Shown: piece by piece, positions 33,535-46,728 of the stretch
How the letters are laid out: each line of letters opens with the position of its first letter
Position numbering within the stretch: the stretch's first letter is position 1
From: Takakia lepidozioides
Lineage: Eukaryota > Streptophyta > Takakiopsida > Takakiales > Takakiaceae
Direction: 5' to 3'
DNA length: 64,000 nucleotides
NCBI GenBank assembly: GCA_030704615.1
Contig: CM060734.1
Coordinates: 41,928,042-41,992,041, forward strand
Translations under genes and position numbers: made by a program
The notes under the pieces: model-generated
Seen by the model: the letters and a program-made list of their open reading frames with translations, nothing else
The model's database searches: none
Told to the model about the DNA's origin: nothing

Positions 33535-34335
33535 TTTTTTTAATTAATTTGTTAGATTTTATTATGTTTTAAATGAATAAATTCGATATAATATAAAAAC
33601 ATACATATACATATTGGAGGGTTATTTTTAATGATGAAAAATGAGAATATACATACATAAGGGGGTACTTTCCAAAAATTGTAATTTTTTGTATATTTAC
33701 ACGAGGGGATTTTATAATCTTCAAAAAGTATGTACTGAGGGGGTATAAATTATCCAAGGACCCGTATATTAGGCGACGAACGCATGTGATACGCACAGTT
33801 TATAAAGAGTGCACCCCCCGGGGGTGTTGGGGCAAACAATTGATCTAAATTGCTTGACGTGGATTATCAGCTTGGCTATGGCTGAGCAACAAAGAGTGCG
33901 GAGTGCACTTCCCTTGACGGTCTCTCTGCCTACCGAGACGGTACAGGCAGTGAGTGGAGGCGAGCTGGTGAGGACCACAGGGTGTAGACATCCATGGCAC
34001 ACGTGGGAGGTGCTCGAGGTTCAGAGGGAGTTGGCAGCCAAGGCGGCTGTGATGGATGAGGTTGGGGATTCTTCTCGGGTTGAGGAGGTCCTCAAGGATG
34101 AGATGATGGGGCAGGATGAGGCCTTGTCATTGATTGAGCAGGTAGGGAGTACTGCTCAAGAGGTTGCGGCATAGCAACTACGGGACGCGTCCTCTACCTC
34201 TAAGTCTGCTGGACTTAAGGTTGCAGTTACGAAGGGCGATTGGGAGCCTGACATTGGACCTATTGTCACTAGAGGAGAGAGACGACGTATACGGCGGTTC
34301 CTGAGGCTTACAGGAATTGCTTTGCCTCTCATGCT

Positions 34336-34440
34336 ATGGTGGAGGAGCATGAGAGACATGTTCAGGTTGTGCATCGACCGGGTTTGGTCATCAGGGATGC
34401 GGATGGATTGAGTCGCAATCCATGCACGAGCCAGCAAGAT
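34336..34440 (+). pseudogene. RNase H C-terminal remnant
   Basis: VVHRPGLVIRDADGLSRNP is the typical end of a Ty3/gypsy RNase H. Only this tail survives; the upstream sequence (WEPDIGPIVTRGERRRIRR, ~34235-34300) is in another frame and is probably the start of the region preceding RT. So RT itself is deleted in this copy. Confidence 0.8.
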
Positions 34441-34554
34441 GACACTGGAGTTCGGTGGCATGGTGAGACGGACGAGGAGATGGTGCCGGGATGGCATGCA
34501 TCTGCCTTTTTGTGTATCTTGGCATCGGGAGGTTAGGTTGGACCTACAACAGGG

Positions 34555-36056
34555 ATGACTGTAGACGGAGTGTCTGAGGACCCTGAGGCTAGTGATGAGC
34601 CAGGTGGTGCCAGAGATATATATGAGGATTCGGTTGTGTTGGACTACCTCCGCACTGGAGACACGACAGCTAGTGTGACTGCCAAGGAGAGGGATCGGAT
34701 CCTACAACGAGCCAAGAGGTTCAAGTGGGAGGGGATACACATGCTTCGAGTGTGGGAGGATCGGGTGAGGATCGTGCCTCACCCAACACAGCGTGCACGG
34801 TTAGTGCGGCATGCCCATGAGGAGTTGGGGCATTTTGGAGTGCGACGCACTCATAGTTTACTGCAGGGGCAGTATTGGTGGCGTGGTATGCACACAGAGG
34901 TACAACAGTTCGTGGCTAGGTGCACGGTGTGTGACAGGGTGCGTGCTTCATTCAACGCCCCTACACCACAGTTGCATCCTTTACCCATCATGGGATTGGG
35001 CTACAGGTGGAGTCTTGACTTCGCAGGGCCTTTGCCACTGACGATGCGTCACCACAGATATGTGTTGGTGATGGTGGAGCACTTCTCCAAGTGGATTGAG
35101 TTGGTTCCATTGCCCGAGGCTAGTAAGGGGGCTACGTATGCATTCCTGGATCGTGTGCTTAGCCGATTCGGTGCTCCAGCTGAGGTACTCACGGACCAAG
35201 GGAGAGAGAGAGTTCTTGGGGGAGTTTCAGGCTTTGTGTGATAAAGCCTTGATAGACCACCGTACCACTTCTCGGGATCATCCTGAGGCCAATGGCTTGG
35301 CAGAGAGGGTGGTGCAGACGGTGAAGAGGGGTTTGCGCAAGTATGGCTTGCAAAAATGACACCTAGGAGATTGGGATCTTCAGGTACCTTGGCTAGCCAT
35401 GGGCTACAGGTTTAGCAAGCAAGCATCACTTGCCTCCTTCTCACCATATTTTCTTCTCTTTGGCCGAGAGCCAGATTTGCCTGCATCTATTCGCAGGGAG
35501 GCTGCAATAGTCCTCAACTGATGATCCGGATGTGTGGACACAAGCATGTGCCCAGCGGGCAAAGTTGTTCAAGAGAGTCATGCATATGGCTTTTGAGAAT
35601 CTTGCTATTGCCCAACACCGAGACACATTGAGGTATGTCATTATACGTGGAGGGGGATATCGGCCAGGTGTTCGGCGTTTCCACCCTGGGGACTATGTGT
35701 ATCTGCAGCAAACAGCGCCTACGACCTTGGATATCACAGCAGGACGTGTGATTCTAAGGGTCAGGGAGGTGTTGCCTTCAGGAGTGTTGATTCTGGAGGG
35801 TCGAGATGGCATGGTATGGAAGGACTATGTGCGTAATTGTGCGCCATGTCACCTTCCACATGTGGATGAGAGGATAAATCCCAACCTTGCAGTGGTACCT
35901 GCAGGATTGCGTTGCATGCTATGTGGGCATGCTCGTGGTGCCGCCACTATGCTGGTGTATGATCGATGGTCGAGAGGTTGGCACATGGGATGCTTGACAC
36001 CACCTCTTGAGAGGGTTCCTGATGGAGATTGGTTATGTCCACATTGCTTGGGATAG
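34555..36056 (+). pseudogene. Ty3/gypsy integrase fused to a PHD-like finger
   Basis: Zinc finger HAHEELGHF...CTVCDRV (34810-34940); core with LDFAGPL (first Asp), LTDQGRE (second Asp, ~35190) and ANGLAERVV (Glu, ~35290); GPY/F-like C-terminal domain (RFHPGDYVYLQQ..., GVLILEGRDG) at 35670-35820. It ends in a PHD-like module (CMLCGHARGAAT, then WSRGWHMGC, VPDGDWLCPHC) at 35910-36050. The second Cys pair of a normal C4HC3 PHD finger is replaced by Tyr and Trp (VYDRW where LCDGC is expected). PHD fingers read histone H3 tails; here it would steer integration or the methyltransferase, by inference. Damage: a 2-base gain in the GA run at ~35205, a TGA at ~35357 and stops near 35518. Confidence 0.85.
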
Positions 36057-36298
36057 TGGCAGTGGATATGACTAATGGCAGCTCACAAGACATGGGAGGC
36101 CAAGCTCATAGGAGTCAATACCCAAGATCTCAGGCTCAAGTTCACAGGTTGCAAGACGGCGACTAACGATGGGGCAACTCTTGTACCCGGCCTCTTGATC
36201 TATTGAGTTTGAGTGTAGTAGGGACAGTGGTGGAGGAATTAGTGAGGCTATGACCACTATCACATCTTGTGGCTACCTGAACTTAAAGGGACCTAAGC

Positions 36299-36600
36299 GC
36301 CAGCTAGGGGGCGATTGTGATGGACTAGTGGCTGCACTAGTGGTGGCTAGTGGCAGCCTAGTGGTGGACTAGTGGCTGCACTAGTGGTGACTAGTGGTTG
36401 CACTAGTGGTGACTAGTGGTTGTTTAGTGGCAGCCTAGTGATGCACTAGTGATAGATTAGTGTTTGGTGTGTACATATGTTGTGTGGTTTGGACAGCGAT
36501 GTAGTTGTGTAGCGATATGTATGCGCACGACAAATCCATTTTTGTGAGTTGTGTGTGGTTTATGGTTGCAATATGAGTACTTTGACAATATTGTGTCATT
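36299..36600 (+). repeat. Polypurine tract and LTR start with ACTAGTG tandem array
   Basis: AGCTAGGGGGCGAT (36302-36315) is followed by TGTGATGGACTAG at 36316, a standard PPT/LTR border. From 36319 to ~36470 the LTR contains about eight imperfect ~20-bp units built on GACTAGTGGCTGC and CACTAGTGGTG. The distal LTR end is not seen; it may have been lost to the Helentron. Confidence 0.6.
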
Positions 36601-36656
36601 CTTGTGTGTTCTTTCAGTTTTACAGATTTCAGTCTTTTAGTTTACAGCTACATTTT

Positions 36657-36716
36657 CAGCCAGTCCCTCAGATTTTCGGCCAATCCCTCAGTTAATCAGC
36701 CAGTCTCTCACTTAAT
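36657..36716. repeat. Three 20-bp tandem units
   Basis: CAGCCAGTCCCTCAGATTTT, CGGCCAATCCCTCAGTTAAT and CAGCCAGTCTCTCACTTAAT lie head to tail. They mark the transition from the LTR region to the AT-rich Helentron. Confidence 0.6.
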
Positions 36717-36969
36717 TTTTCAATGCAGATTTATCTACTACAATATCTATGAAATTTAATTCATCCAAACATATAATTTACTATTACTATTGTTCAACAT
36801 CTCTTAATTCGACGTTTCATTGCCTTGTACATTGCTTGTTTGTGTTCTTATAAGATTTTCAAAATCTTCTAATTTGGCTAACCTCCATTAATATTATTTT
36901 CTGTTATAATACAACTTGAACCTTAATTCAGTTTTTTTACAACTTTATTTTTATATCTAATTTACTCTC

Positions 36970-37797
36970 TTGGATACAGAGATAGACTTAATATTACAAT
37001 ATCAGGATTTGCATCGTGTACACGATTACCATTATGTTGTTGGAGACTGTTTATTTGATTCGGTTGCTTATTTGCTGCATTATGAAATATCATCTACAGA
37101 TCTCCGTCGTCAAACCATGAAACATTTTCTGCAAACTTTACAATTGCCCACTGATGAGGTGGCCGAAATGATTCAAATCCACTTTTCTTCGGACGCCCTC
37201 TATGAGTTACGTGGTGTTCGCACAATTGATGAATTTGTTCAACAAATGTCCAAAAGTGTTGTTTGTGGAGGTTTAGAAGGTGATAATCGTGCCATTTTTT
37301 GTTTAGCAAATTATTTACAAAGACCCATTCGGTTATGGTCTCGAGTAAATAAAAGAATAATGTTTTCTGTGGGTGATCAATTTGTTGTGCATACCCCTCT
37401 CCAACTACTTTATGACGATAGACACGCTACGAAGAGTGGGCACTTTGAATCTATTATTTTTAAAAGAACTCATTGCACTTCAAATGTTATGCCATCGACC
37501 TCGATTTCAAATTCTCAGTCGCTTTCAATTTCGGGATTTGCAACATCAGTACAACCTTCTTTGATATCACAACATGTCACTATAAAAAAGGGTCAACAAC
37601 AAAATGATATTATGAACAACACCAATGTAACCCCGAAAACACCTTGTTTTCAATGGCTACCAACTCATGATGAACACATATTCAATTTGATGGTCGAGTT
37701 TCCGTCGTCCACTCTCAAAGACATAGCACAGATCTTCTCCCATCATTATGCAACTTTGAATATCACATTTACTCAAATTTATTCTCATTTGCGGTGA
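36970..37797 (+). pseudogene. OTU-like cysteine protease domain of the Helentron
   Basis: VGDCLFDSVAYLL carries the catalytic GD-x-C... segment of OTU proteases (Asp and Cys). GLEGDNRAIFCLANYLQRPI and GHFESI, with the His, follow in the expected order. The open frame begins at a TTG, not an ATG, so the start is missing. OTU domains are deubiquitinase-type cysteine proteases; in Helentrons their role is unproven. Confidence 0.8.
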
Positions 37798-38049
37798 ATT
37801 AATTTAAAAAAAAGTATATAGCAAAACAAAATACACCGCAAATTGATTCTCCCATTGCTCCTGAAAATTCAGTCCAACCAATACCTCTTCATTCATTGCA
37901 TCATTCCAACAATAATCCCATTGAAATTCATGTCAACTCTGCTCATCGCAGTAAATACATAGAAAAAATTGTCTGATACACTAGTGCATCCATGTATGTG
38001 TTGTCATTGACTATGTTTAAAAAAATAAATTGTTACACCGACAAACAAA

Positions 38050-39890
38050 TTGTTAAAAAAAATAGCCGTGTATATTCCTATTGTAACAACGGAACAAAAT
38101 CATGGACAAATGTTTATATGTCGAAGTTGTAAATTAATGCTTGACCACGATAAATCTCCTAAATATGTAGTTCCTAACATAATTCATCTAAATGCTTATA
38201 TTAATAATGTTCAAAACCTCAATGCGCTTGAGGAAAGATTAATTGCACCACGTATGGCATTTGCCCAAATATATCAATTGCAAGGTTATGGCCAATATGG
38301 TATACGTGGTAGCATTATAAACGTTCCATCAAATGTTAACAATACACTATCAGTTTTACCTCACATGCCGAATGACAATACTACCATTGGAGTACTTTTA
38401 AAACGTCGTCTGGAATATAAATCTCCATATTTATCAGGAATTGTTCGTCCCAATTTTATTATGTTGGCTTTACATGATCTTGTTACTACTCCATTATACA
38501 TAGAAGCTAATGTTACCATTCGACCACAATGGTTAGGATTATTTACATTGTCCCATCAAACAGAACAAAATTGTATAAATATCGATGGACCATTAGAAGA
38601 ATTTAATGAAATATCTCAAGATGAGTTTGAGGAAGTTGTCGAAAATACTACTAGTGATACTCTGGTACAAAATATCCTCATTTCAAATCAAATACAAGTA
38701 TTTCATGATGGTCTATTAAGAGTAGCTCTTTCTCAAGACTTTAAACCATTAGGTCTTTTCCAAGATACTCATAGTGAAGAATTGATTTTCCTACTTTGTT
38801 TTTTGGACATCCTCGATCAAACACTGGTTCATTGTCTTATCAAGCCATTGCACAATGGGAACAATTACATAAATATCATGATTTCACGAGACATATTCCA
38901 AATCTTTTTTTTAAAGCTATCAAAGTACTAATTCATGGTGTTACATCATCTTCATGGATTCGGATCTAGGCTATAGGGATTTGGAAAGATTACGAACATT
39001 GCCAAATTATTTGGCTCGTCTCCGGAAAGAGGCCTTTGCAATGATTCGACAACTAGGACCACCAACTTTTTTTGTCACATTTACAAGTGCAGAAAGTAGA
39101 TGGTCATCTTTACTGCAAACCATCCATTCGCTCAATCATAAAAAATTGGGAATTCCAAATGACATTCAAAATTTGGAAAGTAAACACGTTGCTGAATTGG
39201 TAAGATCGGATCCCGTTACATGTGCTCGATATTATGATCATCGAATGGGTGCATTTAGACATCTATGTATGAAAGATCATACCATTTTTTGAACACTCCG
39301 TGATTTCTTCTTTGTAACGGAATTTCAAAGCCGAGGCAGTGAGCATGATCATGGTATGTTATGGATAGCTAATGCACCAATTTACGGGGTTGATAAAAAT
39401 GATATAATTGAACAATTCGTAGATAAATATATAACATCCGATAGTAATGTTCTTCCACCCATTCTACGTGAAGCTCAAACCCATCAGCACAAACGAACAT
39501 GAGGAAAAAGAATCAAGCTATATGTCGTTTTCATTATCCATTGCCCCCAATGAATTCTACCGCAATTTTGGAACCTTTAACAGAACAATTAAACAAACAA
39601 CAATTGATGCATTTGAATCAAATATCAACTGTAATATTTACTAAGTTGGACAAAATGGATATGGGTTTAGATATTACATTTAATGAGTTTATTTTATTTT
39701 TACATATTGATGAAAAAACATATATAGCTGCTTTACGTAGTAGATTACACAAACCAACTTTATTTTTAAAAAGAGCATGTAAAGACATTTGCACAAACGC
39801 ATTCGGCATACATGCGGGTCCACTGTGGCAAGCTAATACTGATGCATAGTATATTCTTGATCCTTATGCAGCAGCTAGTTACATCTTATC
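38050..39890 (+). pseudogene. Helentron Rep region (DUF6570-like plus HUH replication initiator)
   Basis: 38190-38450 encodes NALEERLIAPRMAFAQIYQL...GSIINVPSNV, the region that precedes Helitron Rep in Helentrons. 38954-39292 begins the Helitron-like N domain (LGPPTFFVTFTSAESRW). 39300-39440, in a shifted frame, has RGSEHDHGMLWIANAP, with the HxH metal-binding pair. 39499-39890 includes QANTDAQYILDPYAAASYI around a TAG at 39847. At least four frame breaks. The Rep nicks and rejoins single strands at element ends. Confidence 0.85.
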
Positions 39891-39979
39891 TAACTAAAAT
39901 AGATAAAACTATTACTAATGAATTTCGCACAATCATAGAAAAATATAATTCAGAAAAAATTGATGCAAATGTCAGAATC

Positions 39980-40640
39980 CATTATCGGGAACAACTTTTA
40001 TTTTTTCATCCATTTGTGGGAAGCGAAGAATCACAAAAAAAAAGGACCATGATATCGCGATGTTCGTTATAGTGCACATACCTAATAATATACGATTTTT
40101 GTCGTGGTTTTATATTACTTCTATCTGCATTATAATCTGCTACATATTCACTGATACTCAAGTGATGTAATGTAGTTGGTTGCTCAATATATTTATCAAT
40201 AATAGACGAACATTTAATATTTGTGGACTCGGGTGGAAGACCTCGCAAATCTTTATCGGATTTCAATACAAATGCACGTTCTTGCGGAGATGATGTATTT
40301 ATGAATTTGAAAGTTCTTGATGCGTGATATAGTGGTATGGATAACACAATATATGCAGCCAATTGAGCCGACATTTGTTGTGCATTTAGGAAAATATTTC
40401 CCATTTATGCTTATTTGGTTCATAAACCAACTATATTGATGATACGTGACAAATTCATATATAAGTTCCTAACAGAAAACACTACTATTTCAGATTGGAA
40501 TACATTAGAGACAAAAGCATACGAATTAGCAAAAACCAACAATCTTAGTGTATGGATGGACAAGTTCATTGATGTTGATATAGAACCAAACGTTTTTGAG
40601 TCTCTGACAGATTGCACAGGGATTGAAACATATGACATAA
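39980..40640. pseudogene. Rearranged Rep-helicase linker with an inverted segment
   Basis: 40404-40050 reads on the minus strand as NIFLNAQQMSAQLAAYIVL...ASRTFKFINTSS...VHYNEHRD, a conserved Helitron stretch that should be on the plus strand. YREQLLFFHPFVGSEES (39990-40035, plus), which normally follows it, now precedes it. 40411-40640 resumes on the plus strand. So the order A-B-C-D has become A-C-inverted B-D. Confidence 0.75.
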
Positions 40641-40654
40641 CAACATAATTTCAT

Positions 40655-42060
40655 TTGCGTCCTGAAATTGGATTGTCAACAACAATACCGGAGGCAAACA
40701 TATCTACAACACCTGACAATATTATTCCTAATAAACAATTTTATGAACAGCTGCGAAAGCTTAATCCAGAACAACGTACAATTTTCGATGACTGCATACA
40801 CAGAAAACAGATGTTTCCTGACAAACCCTTGCATTTGTTTCTAACTGAGGGAGCAGGAACTGGAAAAACGTTTACTTTACTTATTATTATTCAAGGTCTG
40901 CTTAGATTTTATAATAAACATCCACAATCTGACCCACTTAAGAAAAAAACAATTCTTATGGCTTACACTAGCAAAGCAGCCTTCAATATTGATGGAACAA
41001 CCATTCATTCTGGGCTAAGCATACCTCTTAATTGCAAAGATTTGCCTTCCCTCGGATCAGAACAATTAGACACGTTGGTAAAATCATTTGATCAACTACA
41101 ACTTATGGTGTTAGATGAAGTGTCTCTTGTGGATAACATGATGCTTATGTTTATTAATCAACGACTACGATCAATTAAACAAATTCATGGTATTTTCTTT
41201 GGTAATATTGATGTTATTATTACTGGAGATTTTTCGCCAGTAAGAGATTCGTGGGTTTTAAAGAAAAAACTCGGAAGTCCTGATGCTTTAGTTCCTGGTT
41301 TTTGGCAGGATTGTGTTAAATGTTACGAACTTACTCAAGTAATGCGTCAATCAGATAATGAATTTATTGGCATACTCAATCGACTACGAACAGCAACAAC
41401 AACCCAACACGATATTAATATTCTAAATCAACAATGTTGTCGCCCTCCGCCAAACAATCCAGCATTTCCACATTTATATTATACCAACAAAAATATGTTA
41501 ATTCATAATCACAAAGCATTTGAGCAAATTAAAGGATTTGTATATATTTTTGAAGCTATTGACAAATACCATGATACATGTCCATCTACTTTTAAGCTCT
41601 TGGACAGTGCAGCCAACACGGCCGGCTTACATACAACAAAAGAGATGTTAATTGAATTATGTGCAGGAAATTATGCAACTCATGATGGTCTAGTAAATGG
41701 GGCGGATGGTATATTTAAACATACTTCCGTGTTAACAAATTCAACCCCTTTAATATGGATACAATTTAACAATCCAAAATCTGGTGTTGCTACACGTGCA
41801 AAAAATATTCACTTATATAACTCAACAATAGGTAAGTTATGGACTCCAATTCAACCAATTTCTAAGGAGATTCAAATAAGATCAAATACTTCACATATAA
41901 TTACTAGAACCCAATTTTCTATTCAATTAGCAGCCGCTCGAGCATCGTTCTCAAGACTTAACTTTGGACTATCTAGCATTCGATCCTACAGGGGTATATA
42001 AACATGGTTTAAGCTATACAGGTTTGTCACGCATACGTAACAAAACTTATACCTCTTAGC
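40655..42060 (+). pseudogene. PIF1-like helicase of the Helentron
   Basis: Walker A EGAGTGKTFT and Walker B LMVLDEVSLVDN, GNIDVIITGDFSPV and TQVMRQSDNEF are PIF1 superfamily-1B motifs. The C-terminal QLAAARA is followed by a one-base shift near 41950; the remaining LDYLAFDPTGVYKHGLSYTG..SRIRNKT motif is in the next frame. 448 codons are open up to 42001. This helicase unwinds DNA 5'-3' during rolling-circle transposition. Confidence 0.9.
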
Positions 42061-42149
42061 AAATTTGCAATTGAATAATTTTCATGTTGACAATGGGGTT
42101 GCCGAGGAGATGCACGTCTACATACAAGCGCACAATGGCAGTTACTCGT

Positions 42150-42850
42150 TCCAACTTTGCACATATACAAACAATCACATGTAATTATGCAGCACTTGAA
42201 TACAAGATCATTGTTATTACATAAAGAAGATGTTTTTGCAGACCACAACTTACAAACGGCTCATATTTTATGTTTTAGTGAAATGCACTTCAAACCTAAT
42301 TCCAATATAAATCTGTTTATGGATTCCACAAAATATTAATATATCGCTGTACATGGTAGTCATGGCACCATGATGTTATATGACACAACAATGTCCTTAG
42401 TATCTCATGAAGTGTTTTTCATTCTCTGATGCTGAATATATAATGGCCACTTTCAATAAAAATACAATAAGAGCTATTCATGTAGTTACTATTTACAAAC
42501 CTCCATCACTTTCTATATCTATATTTTTGTCTCAACTACAAACAATTCTTCATAAAATACCACATTTCTGTCCCACCATTATTATAGGGGATTTCAATAT
42601 AATATATTACGAAATGATTCAACCATGTCAAAACAATTGCTACAATTCATGAGGATGTTCAATATGACACTTCAATTCATGAAAACTACTACAATATATG
42701 ATTCGCAGTTGGACCATATTTGGACAAATACACCTAACCAACAATGTATATCGAGAGTTGCGGAGGCATATTGGACAGATCACAAACCTATATATATAGC
42801 TTTCAATCTACCAAACCATGTTGTTAAATATCATCATTCTACAATATAGC
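42150..42850 (+). pseudogene. EEP endonuclease domain of the Helentron
   Basis: MQHLNTRSLLLHKEDV (start of domain), then in several frames PTIIIGDFNI, LDHIWTNTPNQ and YWTDHKPIYIAFNLPN, the metal- and phosphate-binding motifs of apurinic-like endonucleases. Stops occur near 42340 and 42650. A 3' endonuclease separates Helentrons from classical plant Helitrons. Confidence 0.85.
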
Positions 42851-42865
42851 ATGTAAAATACTTCG

Positions 42866-42930
42866 TTACACACTCCACATTGGAGGGTGGAGCCATTACA
42901 CACTCCACATTGGAGGGTGGAGCCATTATG
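42866..42930. repeat. Duplicated 30-bp hairpin, probable Helentron 3' end
   Basis: The unit CACTCCACATTGGAGGGTGG plus AGCCATTACA occurs twice in tandem (42871-42900, 42901-42930). Within each, CTCCAC and GTGGAG pair to give a 6-bp stem. Helitron-type elements end near a short hairpin; a tandem second copy suggests a duplicated terminator. Confidence 0.55.
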
Positions 42931-43055
42931 CGTCTAGCCGCTTGTTGCATATAAGAATGACTTACCCTGGCCATCAGTGTAAGGGCAATCTCATGTACAA
43001 GAAATACAGCAATTGATATAGGAAACAATGATGAGGCAACTGTTGTGTTTCCCTC

Positions 43056-46459
<3,404 letters not shown>

Positions 46460-46636
46460 TGTACTATTTCTGCACCCCACACACACACAAAGTCGAGCCT
46501 CAATCGCTCCAAGTTTTCTGTCAAAAGGAGATTGTCAAAGCACTGTTGGTTGATGACTGGGGCACTGATGTGCTTGGTGCTCCCCTTACCTTCAATGAGC
46601 TCCTGCTTCTACTTCACCAAAGATGAATCCACGCAC

Positions 46637-46640
<4 letters not shown>

Positions 46641-46726
<86 letters not shown>
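46641..46726. repeat. (GA)n microsatellite, about 42 repeats
   Basis: Uninterrupted GA dinucleotide run just upstream of the OPR start codon (about 180 bp away on the minus-strand promoter side). A shorter GA run lies at 47155-47171. A GA/CT tract in a plant promoter can act as a GAGA-type site; no functional claim is made. Confidence 0.9.

Positions 46727-46728
<2 letters not shown>

Larger units (their letters stand above)
29835..33822. mobile_element. DNA transposon copy 2, inserted in the methyltransferase frame
   Basis: Termini CCCGGGGGGTGCACT and its reverse complement, flanked by GGTGTTGG at 29827-29834 and 33823-33830. Removing the element and one duplication restores an uninterrupted methyltransferase frame across the site. 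The copy is reversed relative to copy 1. It carries the Pol III-like unit near its left end, LINE ORF1/ORF2 fragments (30285-32367) and a plus-strand protein gene at the right end (32382-33534). Confidence 0.93.
28636..34174 (+). pseudogene. Retroelement cytosine-5 DNA methyltransferase (DNMT3-like), split by a transposon
   Basis: C5 methyltransferase motifs occur in order: motif I LLDLFGGISTGLAAVLQAG (28938-28994), motif IV GWPCQGYSSAG with the catalytic PC (~29202-29234), a KGL-like GLRDSRSGLFWEM, motif VI ILENVP, motif VIII SRAHRPRLWW and, after the transposon, motif X-like LGQTIDLN (from 33831). The RDSRSGLFWEM and AAVGSRAHRPRLWW segments resemble DNMT3/DRM enzymes more than DNMT1 or CMT. 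The family methylates cytosine C5 using SAM. Damage: TAG at 29065-29067, a one-base shift near 29242, the 3988-bp insertion at 29835-33822, and TAG at 34172. No target-recognition or reader domain is visible N-terminal to it. It sits between protease and the RT position of pol. Confidence 0.85.
33823..36640 (+). mobile_element. Methyltransferase-bearing Ty3/gypsy element, 3' part
   Basis: Continues from 29834: end of the methyltransferase, RNase H remnant, integrase, PHD-like domain, polypurine tract and LTR start. RT and most of RNase H are missing between ~34300 and ~34336, an internal deletion. The 3' LTR limit is not defined. Confidence 0.8.
36720..42930 (+). mobile_element. Decayed Helentron (Helitron-like) with OTU, RepHel and endonuclease
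   Basis: The domain order OTU protease, DUF6570-like segment, HUH Rep, PIF1 helicase, EEP endonuclease is the Helentron/Helitron2 arrangement; such elements move by rolling-circle replication. The whole block is markedly AT-rich compared with flanking DNA. Every domain is hit by stops or shifts, and one segment (about 40050-40410) is inverted. The 3' end is placed at the repeated hairpin (42866-42930); the 5' end is approximate. Confidence 0.88.

Noticed and set aside
28636-34174. Host DNMT3 or DRM gene disrupted by transposons
   Set aside because: No introns, direct continuity with retroelement protease upstream and integrase downstream, and a second copy with the same linkage at 48.6-49.7 kb.
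42866-42930. CRISPR-like repeat
   Set aside because: Only two adjacent units with no spacer between them, in a eukaryotic transposon end.
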